This document shows positions 41,875 to 54,200 of a DNA stretch of 64,000 bases, in pieces; the stretch's first letter is position 1, and every line of letters begins with the position of its first letter. This DNA comes from Saccharina japonica (Eukaryota > Sar > Phaeophyceae > Laminariales > Laminariaceae). A program made the position numbers and the translations under genes. The stretch is from positions 1,190,331 to 1,254,330 of the forward strand of contig MEHQ01003762.1 of the NCBI GenBank assembly GCA_008828725.1, in the 5' to 3' direction. A model generated the notes under the pieces. The model worked only from the letters and a program-made list of their open reading frames with translations. It was not told the origin of the DNA and did no database searches.

Positions 41875-44232
41875 AGCTGGACTGCTGCCTGCCTTCACTA
41901 CGAGAAACCACTCATGGTGATACGTAATGAAAGCACACTATTTATCATCGGGGTTCGTTAGACATCACCCCACCGTAGGATACCAACCTCGGCGATGAAA
42001 CGACCACAACCAGGAACGTTTTTCAGTCGAGGTTGATACTGAGGTTGAATACGGTAACCACCTATAGGAATTCCCTTTGTTGTTCTGTGCGGGAACTGGC
42101 CACCACGGGAATCCTTCCTGCGGTAATTAGCCGCCACTGATGTTCACGGAAATGATCATTGCTCATCACGGAATTTCACGGGGTGTACACCTGCTGTTGC
42201 GATACATAACGGTTTATTATGTGTGTGTATCAGGTATCATCCAAATACGTCGAGTATATGCCTTGCAACTCACGTTTCCGGTGTTTATCGATATGCCAAT
42301 AATTTGCTAGTTTACCATCCAACGTCGACCACTCATAGACATATCAATATCTCCAGAGGTAGGAAAATCAAAGAGAACCAAAATATCGAAATCTGCATGT
42401 AGCCTAATCCCGTTCTGACCTTGGACTCATGTAAAGTCCCATTCAACCTATGGCCTTATCGGCGCTGGTGTATGCGCTTTAGCGCACGTGCTAGATCTGA
42501 ACAAGCACAGCCACTCTTGAGCAAAAACAAACAAAACAAAGTGACTTAGAGAAAGGCGTTAGGCGCAAATTAGATTACTCCTGGATACATCTCTAAATGA
42601 AGACTCGACACACAGCGGCCGCTCTCCTGCAGTTCAGGACAACGCGCGAGCAGAACATACGTGGTACGTGCACGCACGACGGGAGGTACACAATTGAAAA
42701 ATGCAAAGTGCAAAATAAATTAATACAGACATAAGAAGATGTAAAAAATGGAAAATCGAAACACGTAAAAATCGAACAAATACAGTCATACGGAGATTCA
42801 AACCTATAGGGATACAAAAGAGGGAAAACGTAATACAAGAAAAAACACACACGCGTTCGAGGTTGTGTGTGAAGGGTACGTACATAACCACAATCAAGGT
42901 ATTTCCCCCGGTTTTACCCGTACCGGACTGTCTGTGAGTCGTGTACGACATTGCTACCCGTATCCGAGACTCCGTAAGTTCTGTATGTCCGTGGACCAAT
43001 ACCCATGGTACGGGTAGGCTCTATGAAACACATCTGAGTGCGGGTACAACGTGTGCGGGTACAATATTCGCATACGTACCAACCCGGAACATACAACAAC
43101 GCAAAAACACCAAATACTAAAATATAACCATACAAACATAAACAAATAAATCGAGCATACAACATACCAGGGTACAAGATACAAAACACAAACCACAAAA
43201 GTACAAAAGAGCAAAATGAAAATCGCAAATGATAGTCCAAACCTAAAATATAACATACCATAAAACACAAAAGTCAATTGTACCAAAATACAAAATACAA
43301 TATTCGCCGAAAACCCAGGTTATGTTCGATGAACATGCGACAGCTTACGCTTTTCGTACCCCATGACACGTTGGCTGTAACATCTTCACCCTATGATACG
43401 TTCCTAAAACAATAAACTGTACGTGCGTATCCCGTACAGAAGGGACACGCGAGAGTAACACCGACGGGAATCCGCGATGATTGTACTTTACGCGGCATTT
43501 GCGGAGTCGATACTGCGATATTCCCGTGAAATCTGCGGCACGGGAACCGAAAACATATTCAGGAGAAACTACAGTAATCTTTCTACGGAAACCGTTTGGA
43601 TGGGAAAACAAAATGAGGCTTTCCACAGGACGTGTTGACTGGTGCCACGGTAGGGGGGGTAGCCTTATTTTCACTACCATGTGTACTCTACTTGGGCGAG
43701 TGACTCTGCACCTCACTCAAAACTGGACGCAGGAATACTTTGTTGGCCCAGAGTAGGAAGCATACCATGGTGGTTCATATCTCGAAAACGTAAAGCGTTA
43801 AGGCTTAAAAACTCGCGAAGAAATATGACGGTCACTTGGCGGAGTGGCTCTCATCCGCTGAAAAGTTTGGACCTAAAAGCGGCCCCCCTACCGTGGCACC
43901 AGTCTGTTCGCGTGGGACCCCAGCAACAATGTATCATCGATAACGGGAATATTCCCATTACCTTGTGATATCCTGGGTGAGTTCCTTTGCAATAAAACTC
44001 CCAAGCACTGCGCTGAAAAGCGCAACGCCACTGCAGCTTTGAGGCTCGAAATGGCTATCAAACATCATACTGACGCAATGGATCCCCCTCCCGAAGCTAT
44101 TGCGCCCTATGCTACTAGTTAGTTTTTCATCTCCAAGAGCTGGAATCACATACGTTTTTCAAGGCGCGGGACGCCCGGGGTTGGCTTCTATCGATTAGTG
44201 TTTCTCACTAAACTCATTATATCCCAGTGTCT
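41875..44232. other. A/C-rich low-complexity 3' flank of gene B
   Basis: 42480-43300 is rich in ACAAA/ATACAA words on the plus strand. The hydrophobic minus-strand ORFs here are a by-product of that composition. Confidence 0.6.
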
Positions 44233-45291
44233 TCATTTAGGCTCGAGATCACCATCCGCCTCCCTGAATACCCCACCCTCGTTAACCGAACGTAAATCTC
44301 CTAAGGACACCGAGTGTGTACGGCGGACAGGTGTGTCCCTCACCCTAACCGCATTCTTCCTCGCATACATCTCTTTCGCCAAGAGCATCGTCTGAATCAA
44401 CACCGTGACGACCATGAATACGTTCGCGGCGATAAGAACGCCGGAGAAGGTCAAAAGGTACCCTGCACTGGCAGTATCTTCGTCGACGTCAATCTTCGCA
44501 AGAAAGGCCACGTACATGCTGGCCACGACAATGCCGTTTCCCCAACGATACAGGCCCGTGTCAAAACCCTTTTGGAAGGGAGACAATACCTCCCAGATGA
44601 ACACGTACACCACTGCAAACAAAAGAGCGATTGATATCTGTGCTGTGCTTTTCGGAAGAACGAACGCCGCAATGGCAGTCAATGCAATCCGACGAGCGCA
44701 CTCTACAACCTCGTAATAGTATCGAGAAGGCTTATACGCGGCCCATACACCGGTGAATGGCTTAAGGTGTAACATGGTTCCCCGGTCGGGCTTGACGAGA
44801 TCACGCTGGTGCCAAACCAGCACCCCCGCGAACGCAGCAGCGATGCCAATAGGATATACAGCCACCATGATGAAGGCGTATACCTTGTACCAGCTGTGAC
44901 GAGATGTCAAGCAAGAAATACTGTAATCAGCCCGGAGGTATGCCTCTCCATTGTCTAGCTCGTCGCAGCCGAATGTCTGGAAAATCCTGTACGATACCGG
45001 GGAGTAGACTACGAAACATATACAAAATACCGCAGCCTGATGCCTGTGCCGCACCTCGCGGATTGCAGACTGAGCAAAACTGTGTTTACGTGTTCCGATA
45101 TAGAAACTTCCCGCCAGGACGACGAGCGCGAGAAGCGGCGTGATCGTGACGAAAACCAGATGATCGTAAAAGTCATTGCTGACTAAGCAAGAATATGAGA
45201 AGACGAACTCCAAGTCGAGGTTGATGGGATATATCTTGGAGACAAAGGTCTGGTACAGCTCCGGGTATACGTCACCTGCGATGGCGTCAAA
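44233..45291 (-). CDS. Gene B last exon: polytopic TRP-like membrane domain
   Basis: 353 codons to the stop, starting at the CTCACCAG acceptor with FDAIAGDVYPELYQ, in phase 0 after the ISQ of the previous exon. It holds about seven hydrophobic helices: LVFVTITPLLALVVLAG, AAVFCICFVVYSP, YAFIMVAVYPIGIAAAFAG, RIALTAIAAFVLP, ISIALLFAVVYVFIW, NGIVVASMYVAFL and LIAANVFMVVTVLIQ. The NLDLEF..SYSCLV....YDHL segment is characteristic of the membrane domain following Pmp/EGF repeats in stramenopiles. The cytosolic tail has RRTHSVS, a plausible phosphorylation site. Confidence 0.9.
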   Translation of the reverse strand, partial: FDAIAGDVYPELYQTFVSKIYPINLDLEFVFSYSCLVSNDFYDHLVFVTITPLLALVVLAGSFYIGTRKHSFAQSAIREVRHRHQAAVFCICFVVYSPVSYRIFQTFGCDELDNGEAYLRADYSISCLTSRHSWYKVYAFIMVAVYPIGIAAAFAGVLVWHQRDLVKPDRGTMLHLKPFTGVWAAYKPSRYYYEVVECARRIALTAIAAFVLPKSTAQISIALLFAVVYVFIWEVLSPFQKGFDTGLYRWGNGIVVASMYVAFLAKIDVDEDTASAGYLLTFSGVLIAANVFMVVTVLIQTMLLAKEMYARKNAVRVRDTPVRRTHSVSLGDLRSVNEGGVFREADGDLEPK

Positions 45292-48200
45292 CTGGTGAGG
45301 GGGTAACGGACGCAACCGTGACCACGTGTGGGTATTGACGATGCAGGCAGTCAATACGTATTATATCAAAAGAGGTTTGGATCAGCCCCCTAAACCAGAC
45401 ACTATTAATAGCAGCGTGGGCGAACGTTCTCAACGGATGCAATGGATGCCATCGGTAAGCCCGGGCAAAACCTAACACAGTGGCATGGATTCATCTCCCT
45501 ATTCCACGGTTTGAGGTAAAACGTTCGCGGGAACACCTTCATCACGTGCTTTCTGCCTTTTCACGGCCCGTAGCATCTAAATCGTTTGGCGCTGGGTACA
45601 TTTCGTGCGCATGATTATGGTGAACTCCGTAGCATGTCCCGCCTCATACATACCAGATACGTTTGTTTTTCTGTATCACAACATCATCATCATCAGGGGT
45701 GCGTTGGACCAACCCTAGAACCACGGGGCCCTTGAAATTGTATGCTACCTTCTCTGATCTATCGAGTATATCACCATGCCGTTGATATTACGATTCCCTT
45801 TCAAAAAGTTGGATTCCAAACATCAGTGGGATCATGCATTAATCTAGTCTCCTGACCGGAATGCCTGCTTGTGCAATTCCTACCACGCTACTAAGTCTCT
45901 GAATGCTACCATGGTATGTGACAAGACAAACTGCATGCTTGTGCCAACGTTCGCTAGACAATGTACAGTAGCCATCTTGTGTGGAAGCCAACGCCCGTAT
46001 ACCTGAGAAATGATCTGCCAGACGGTCACGACGGTTTTGATAGCCCTAACTGGAAGTATGTTGACCGGGGACGCCAGGAAATATCTGCATTTCTTCTTCC
46101 ACAAGCTCTGATGTATCTCAATGCCCCCGTCGGCCCAGCCGTGAACCACATTTCCCAAATATGAAAGCAGTCCACCGGCACATAGTACGACAGCTAGACC
46201 CATGGCCACCGAAAGCCCTACAGCCGATCTCGTGATATCCGCGGAGCATTCACGACAGCTGTATGCAATGCCTGGCGCGAACCTCGTGGCACAAACGGCG
46301 CAGTCTGGAGCGTCAGATACGAAAAGGAAGGACGGAAGTTGTAAATCAGATGCCCTAGAGGACGAGTCAATTGTTCATTCCTATCATTCCGTGGGACGAT
46401 ATTTTCGGGAGTTCGTACAAGGCATAGTGAACAATCAGTTCAAAGTCGCAGCCCAAGGATGACGTAAACACTGCAGAGCCCGAATGGTCCCGTCATCTTC
46501 TCTAGACCCAACCCAACGAATGAAAGTTCCTGACAAATATCAACCACACGCTTTCTCACATGGCCCCGTGTAGCCAGATGCGCAGTATTTGTTGGCGTCT
46601 TTGCCGCCCTTGCAGGCATTCTTTCGATAGCACTGCAGAATGACATGGCTCTGGTTTGAGGTACGAAAGTAGCCAGTTTTGAGTGTCAAATTCGCGACGG
46701 TTGTGCCGCCTGAGTTGGCGGTAGCTCCGAGGGGTGGCTTTTCGCAGACGGGCTTGCCGTCAATTCGGACCTCTTCATATATGCTTGCGCCATCGTGAAC
46801 GCTAGAACATCGTGAACACACTTCGTCGAAGCACGAGAGGCAGAACTTGTCCTGTTCAAGGGTTGACTAACGCAACAGGGGTACGGAACACGAAGCACCT
46901 TCGGCTGGACGAAACAAGAGCTGATCATCAACACTGGTAGATATCTCGTGAATGATTAGGTTCCAAACAACTCTGCATCGTGCTGAGAAACACGAATTTG
47001 CGAACAATTAACACCAGGTGAAAAATGATCAAGTATTCCTTGAGAAATTTATGGAAGAGCGTAATACGTTATATTTTACCTGCATGGCAAAAACTTTGAT
47101 TTGGGCTGCAGAAACACGCTAATATCCAATAAAGATGCACTGGCAAAGTTTCATTGTGGCTACACCCAGCTATAAACAATACACTACACACAATATACCC
47201 GAAATCAGACAGCTGAGGGGTGGATTGTTGCTATTAGTAGCGGAATACATCTCGCCTAAAGCTGCTCTATACACTATTGAATCGTCCTTGCCTCCTTTTT
47301 GTCGATGTAGCCGTACTCCCCAACACGACAGAAATACGTGTTTTCCGTAAAAGAGACGTTGGATAGCTCTTTCAGCTGCCCAACGCTCATAATAGCGGGG
47401 CCTTCAACGCTAGCCACGTTCGCCACAAAACTGGTGTTTAAAACACGCATATACCCCGCGTGGAAGATCGCCCCGCCCGAGGTCCCTGTCAAAACGATAG
47501 AAGCAGTCAAACGTAGGGGAGGGCTCGACCGCTTGACCAATAAATTGTGTAATACAATATGTTCACACTTTGCGAAAGATAAAAGTCCCCTTTGACAGCC
47601 AGCAAGCCACTGCTAGCACTGAAAATGTTTTGTCAGGCGTGGTGGTATCTATACACCGCTCACTTTGATTGAACCAAGCTACAGCATAATTAAAGCTGAA
47701 CACCCTACGTTCACCCCGTCCAAAATCCACGCTGCTAGATCAAGTCAGGCCCTGAACGTGTGCACATGTGTTTCATGAGCCTCTGCCCAGCCACCGTCAC
47801 CTAAGCGCATTGTTTATGCTCTGCTTGAGCGATCGCCATGTCGAATGTTTGGAGACCGGTCGGACTTCTGTAACCTCCATCTACGGCGAGGGAAGAAGGA
47901 AAACTGGCACTGTTCAAACTTTCGGCAGGGTCGCATAGAACGCGCGTGCAAACGTCCCGGGTTTGACACGAACAAACGGCGTGGACAATTAGACGTGCGT
48001 GCGGAAAAGGTGTGCGAGGTACAACGTATGGCGGTGTCGCCTCGTATTACTTATGAACAGGATACGATCGACTAAGGGTGTTAAACGTTTCGTACTATTG
48101 ATCTCACTCAGTCAGTGCTTCGACTATGGACGCGAAACGTGTGTACAGTCATGTCTTTGAGGACCTGCCGCCAGATGAGTTTGAAACGTTGATTTTCTGT

Positions 48201-51200
48201 AGCTGCTCCAATGTCGGGGACCCTGTAGTTGGGCCTCTGAAAATCCGGTCGCAAACAAAATTGAACAATTTCGTATTTGCACCCATCACACCTATATACC
48301 CGGTGGTGGCGAGCTTGCGGAGTGTTTACACAATTTACGACGAATGCCATGTAGTAAGTCACCCACGGGCGTTTCTGTGCATACCTGGTACGTGGAACGA
48401 ATAACAATTGTATGACGGACGTTTGACGTGCGTGAAGAATATATGCTCAGTGCTGTAGAGGCGTGCTGGTAAATGTCAAAGAACGGCTTATGATTTTAGA
48501 CATTAGGAACAAACCGGTCACATACTGTTCACAGGGCTCTAGAGCACTGGAATTTGAAGACCGATGAGATATTCTCGGGCCGGGGACCATGGAAGCACCG
48601 CAAGACACGTACACGACCACATACCTCAGTGGTCACTTTATTTCTGGGCTTGCTTTTACCACCGTTGTGTCGAGATGGCTTAAATCATGATGCTTGTGTG
48701 CGCTTCGTCCCGTCGTGGACCCGACCTGGACCAGTTCGCCAGCTGGATACCGAAGGCTTATTCCTCGTGCGGTTGCTGTTCCGACTGCCGGACGACTTGT
48801 CCCGTAGCTTACGACACGTAGAGCAACTTGTACTTATTAATGTATCGACAGCGTCAGTGTGGGTGGAAATCTGGGTATTGGTCGCGTAGGTGCTATTATC
48901 CTTACTGAAAAGAGCGACCGGACATCACAGGGAGGTAGATGCGACTGGCGTGCTTAGTTATAAGACAACGTTGCCAGATTAAGATTGTGACAACGTCCCA
49001 TAGCTATAACGTGTTCGTTACCACGTACAATTATTTGTGTGTGTTCGAGCAGTTTGACGGTTTGCTGCTTGTGTTGCTGGTGTTGGTGTACCAACACGAG
49101 AGCACCCAAACCAAATCAATGTCGAACACAACCATTTTTTAACTTGGGATTCCCGTTGGACCCCGGTGGCTAAGTCGCTCGGAAAGTGCTCTGGGAATTC
49201 CCGCTGGACGTCCCGCTGAACATCCTGTCATGAGGATTCCAGCCAGGTGCATTTGTTTTCGCGTGGGATACCTCGATATACTACGGGATGTCATGGGATC
49301 CCGCGAGTATCCGCGATAACCGGCGGTATTCCACGTGGATGATCAAACTTCCCGAGGGACACCGTAAGATTCCTCAGGACGTCCCATGGGTTCCTGTGGA
49401 GTACACCACGCCCCCGCAATGGACACCATGGTATACCGGGCATTCCCATAGCTTCTCGTGGGGATTCCCCGTGGGATCTCGGGGGAAGACACAACAAATC
49501 ACACATAGAATCGCACTGTGTCATACGGTTTAGAGTGTTACAGCCGTGTACTCTCTCTAAATGAAAACAAATCACCACACTCGATAAAAAACATGCAGGT
49601 CGCCTTAAGCAGCTGTATGAAATTAAGTATCACAAAAACAAAATTACGGGGGGAAATGTTGTCAAATTCTGTAGACACCAGTCGCCCCAGTAGTCTAGTG
49701 GTCAACTTTAAACGCTATTAGCACTGGTACCCGAGTTCAATCTCACCGTGGTGAGATGTTTACTTCATTCCATAAAAATAAATCAATTGCTGAGAGCGCC
49801 TTCGTAGTGTGGGCAGGCGGAATTCGACGCGAGTCGACTAGGGAAGGAAGTGCTGAAACCTTCTCGCGATAAATATGCAAGGCCTAACCCTAACCCTAAC
49901 CCTAACCCTAAGAACCGTAGTGGGGAGGGAGGGGAAGAGCCTACTCAGTGAGCCCGGACGCGACTTACGACTCAAGGGGGAGAGAGAAAATAAGGGCGAA
50001 GATAACAAATGGCATGGAAAAAACAAAACAAAATAAAACTAGGGCTTCTCGTACATAAAAAACCAGCGACAATGACGACTTTCTGCCGGTCCAGGGGTGC
50101 CCTTGTCAGGCAGGTTTGGTTTTGGGCGTCCCTGGTGAACATTCTAATACTCAATGCATGCCTATGGATTTACCCCGCCGAATTTATCCCGTGGTTTTGT
50201 ATGGGAGTATGAGATGTCTCGTTGTCCCGTACTCAATATGAAATCCCTTTCCCTCACACACTAGTTCGTTGACAATGATTATATGCCGTTCTGCCGCCCA
50301 CGGAAAAATGTCAATTCTGTTTCCGCACAAAAGAGTCCCATAAACCTATCGTATCCCGCAAAAACACGTCCCGCAAATATAAGGAGATAATGAATCCCGT
50401 GAAATCAATGACGTTAAATTCCGCCGGCCATAAACCAGGTGAGCGCTCACCACCTCCTCGCTGGTACACGGATATGGCAAACAACGTACACGCGTCAGGT
50501 TCCGAGTTCAATTCTATTAGGGCTCTGTTCTATTGCGTTTGCTGTTTTTATATTCGCAAACACAAATTGTGCTATTTTTTAGAGGCTGATTCGAGCATAC
50601 CGCCGAAAGGTATTCAGTAGCCAATGTCCCCGCCATTTTTTGGAGATATACCCTCAAATTTGGCACACGCGTTTTATGCGCCCTATTCGAGCCGTTAACG
50701 AATGAGCTTTTTCTTCTTTTTTTTCGCCAGATATTCTTTGTTTTGTGTTTGTTTTGGAAATTTGGGTCTTAAGAGATCCAAAATTTCCGGCGAAAAATAA
50801 GTAAATACGCCCACTCGTTAAAGGCCCGGGTAGGGCGCATAAAACACGTGTGCCAAACTTCAGGGTCTACCCCCAAGAAACGGCGTGGACATTTGGATTT
50901 TTATGCGATAAAAATGCAATATGTAGGCCTTGCCTCGTAATTACATAGTTTCAGTATACGATCAGCTTTTAGCTTTTAGCGTAACATACTACTTGCTATT
51001 GGTCCTACGCAGTCAGTTCTTCGAAGATTTGCGCAAAAAATTCTACAGACGTGCCTTGAAGTACCCGTAATCGGTTCGTCTATAGAACGAAATGGAAACC
51101 AAAATGTTTTTTACTGCGGAAACTCCTGACTGTGTTTGACCTTTATGAAGGCCGGTGGTTGGTCAGGGCACAGTTCCGCCTCTAGCGCCAGTGAAAGGCC

Positions 51201-54200
51201 CTCAATAAAAAAACGACCTATGCCACCCTCTCCCACTGTTCATGGTTGTCAGTCTGATACCAATTATGTGACACTCGAGTAGGTATTGCGATCGCCATTC
51301 GTGGCTGACCAAAAATTGGGTGATATGCTTGAACCAGCTCGTACAATAATTTAGCTCCAGGCCACAAACTAATTATTATCAGTGCTGTTCTTTCGGGTTT
51401 AGTCCCATCGTGACTGCATTCATTACCGGGGAGTACCACGGTGGTCGGATCCCTTGCAAGCAATCCCGTCGAACCCTGGCGTGGCTAGATCGCGTAAGAT
51501 ATTTCCTGTTGAATTCCTATGGTATCGAATCACGCCCCGCGGAGTCCCGCGGTGGACAGATCCAATATATATGGTACCGTGAATTCTAGGGATATCTGAT
51601 TGCCGCAGAATATTGTCTCGGAGTCAACCAATCCCGAAAAAATAACCTGCTAATACTAGCGAAACCTCAACGGTTTTAGGCCAATCAACATTGTTGGCTG
51701 GCGCGCGCACGACTAGTAAGATCAGATGAGCGTCACAAATGGAGCATTCAGTTTTACAGCTGCACACGCCTTTAAGTTACTAAACGTTGTGCAGCGTTAA
51801 CCAGCAAATCGCGATGACTCCATACATCTATCTGCCAATGTTCAACCATATTTAATAAAATTGTCTGCTAAGCATATCCCTTTTAAAATCGGACGCCGAA
51901 GTAGCCCTCGACTATCCATAGGGGTCAGTGTGAACAGGTTATCTGATATTCAAGTTTGTGTTGTAGGAGTCACTAATTTGGGGAGACAGCATAAGATAAC
52001 ACACCCCGTCAGACGAAATTCGAAGCCGAGGGTGCAAGTGCCGAGCGATGGGTCTGGGAAAATACATCGTTGATAAGTATAAAAAACATCACATGCGTTG
52101 TGGGTGCCTCCCTCAATTTGGAGAAATTTGGCTCGGGAATTCGTTCCAGGGTGTGTCTGATTCTCGCCTGGGCGTGTGTTGTCTTGCGTGTTACACGGTA
52201 TCACGGCCTTGGTCTTGAATCAGCTACTAATATTGCATTACATTCAGACGTAGCTAGATGAACTGCACGTTAAAACCTTCAAAGCGCGGCGTCTCATTGG
52301 ACCCGGTCAATTCATCCTGCAAAGTTAAGAGTATGTGATGAGGTATCTGCATCTCACATGCTAGGGACATTTCTAGGCGACTAACCTGCAAAATTGTTGC
52401 GGAAGACACACGAGATGAATATGTCAACCCCGGGGCCTGTGTTCAAGTAAACCGCACCCCCATCGGCGGCCGTGTTGCCTTCCAGAAGACACTTGTTAAA
52501 TGTGTTTTGCTTGTCGTCCTCATCCAAAATGTATACGGCGCCGCCGAGCGATGCTTCGTTGGACTTGAAAATTACATCGCTGACTTGAACTTGGTCGCAC
52601 ATCTGGAAGACAATGGCGCCCCCCAAACCGTGGGCAGAATTATCGACGAAAACTACGCTCCTGTTAGAAGTGTAGTCACCGCCCGCGTCAGAGTGCAGGC
52701 CACCTGCAACATGTAAAGACCCATGAAAGAAAGCTGTCGGCTAGATACCTTTCGGCTAAATTCTAGCCAATATGTATGGTATCAGGGTGGCTGGATTTCG
52801 TCGAGCGTGGGTTGGATAGTACGTCGCTGTTAAGGGACAGCGTTTTTTCCACCAGTGCGAATTTCGACAAGGCACAGAAAGAACTCTGTAGGCCTACAAT
52901 GCAGTAGTGGTTATGCGAGCTGTGCTGCTGGAATGTGTCCATCCCACACTTGGCCCGAAGCGTACCACCAGTATATGATATCATACGTAGTCTGTACGGC
53001 CGGTATCAGACTATATATTCACGGTATGGTCGACATCGATGATTAATTTAGGCGGTCAGGTGTTGTGCATTATTGCTATTTACCGTTCTCTACTCTTGTC
53101 GGGTTTTGCCCGTTTGTTAGGTGTTCATGCCCCCCGGAAAGGATCGAGCTGCTACGCCCGAAACCTCTTTTGGAATAGCGTGGCACCTAAGGGTAGCACA
53201 TGATACCTTTGTGTGGAATCAACGGTAAAGTCTAGACATATATCTCGGTGATATGTCTGGTCAAGAATAACTTACTAGTTGACAGCGAGCTGCAACACTG
53301 CCGACTCCTCTTACTGTGTCTTGAACAAATTGATCACTAGACGAAACGAACTCAGTGTGTGGTGAAATAGAATATCCTGACGTCATGTTGACAAGTGAGT
53401 GCGCTTCTAGGCCGCATTTGTCGTGAACATGATATGAAGTGCGAACAAAACGAGAGGGTAGGTCCGCTCTTCTCGTGGTAATGCATGCGGGCTGCAGATA
53501 CACCCGTTCCGGACACGAATCTACATTGCTACCGCTGTCCTCACACACTGTATCGTGCACCAGTCAGGTTAAGCATATGCTACAACCCGAATGTCCAAAG
53601 TATCTGCCCCTCGGGTTGTCGTTCATGGTGACATCACCGTTGTATGTATCAAGCGCGCAGGGAGAAATCCACCCCAATCAGTCAAACCATGATGTTTGTT
53701 GTAGAACTGAATGAACCCCCTTCTGGAGTTGACGACAGGGTGAACGTTGTTTCGAAACTGGTTGAAGTACGACGCTACGCGACACGACTAGGCTTGGCTG
53801 ATGAACATCACCAGAGTGGAAGGTGTACGCCGACTGTTAGGCAACGCGATAGGTTTCAGGGTCCTCTCGTGGTTATCGGGACGAACGCATGTTATGTGTA
53901 CTGGTTTGTGTTGTGTTTTCCCTGGGCAACCTACTGTATCCGGAAATGAGATGGTGCACTCGTTTTAATCAAGCGCTCCGATAAAATCAACAACGACGGC
54001 CGCCTTGCTATATCCTTACGTTTATTTCCTGACAGGTCGCCACGAAGTGCCTTGCCACCGGTGATAGTGATGTTGCTATCACCCACAAAAATGGCTCCTG
54101 CGAGAATTGGCACATACAATTTCGTCAGGACGGCGAGGCCGATGCTTTGCTCGAGCTGACTGTGAGAAAATGTAACAAGTAAGCCAATGGGAGGAATGAC

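Noticed and set aside
42593..43286. Hydrophobic minus-strand ORFs suggesting a membrane protein
   Set aside because: The plus strand is A/C-rich here, which forces Phe/Tyr/Val/Leu codons on the minus strand. Overlapping frames look equally hydrophobic.
53276..53547. Possible extra gene B exon with GATACAG acceptor and CTA|GTAAGT donor
   Set aside because: It ends in phase 0, whereas the next exon (52703) needs phase 1, and it has no beta-helix motif.
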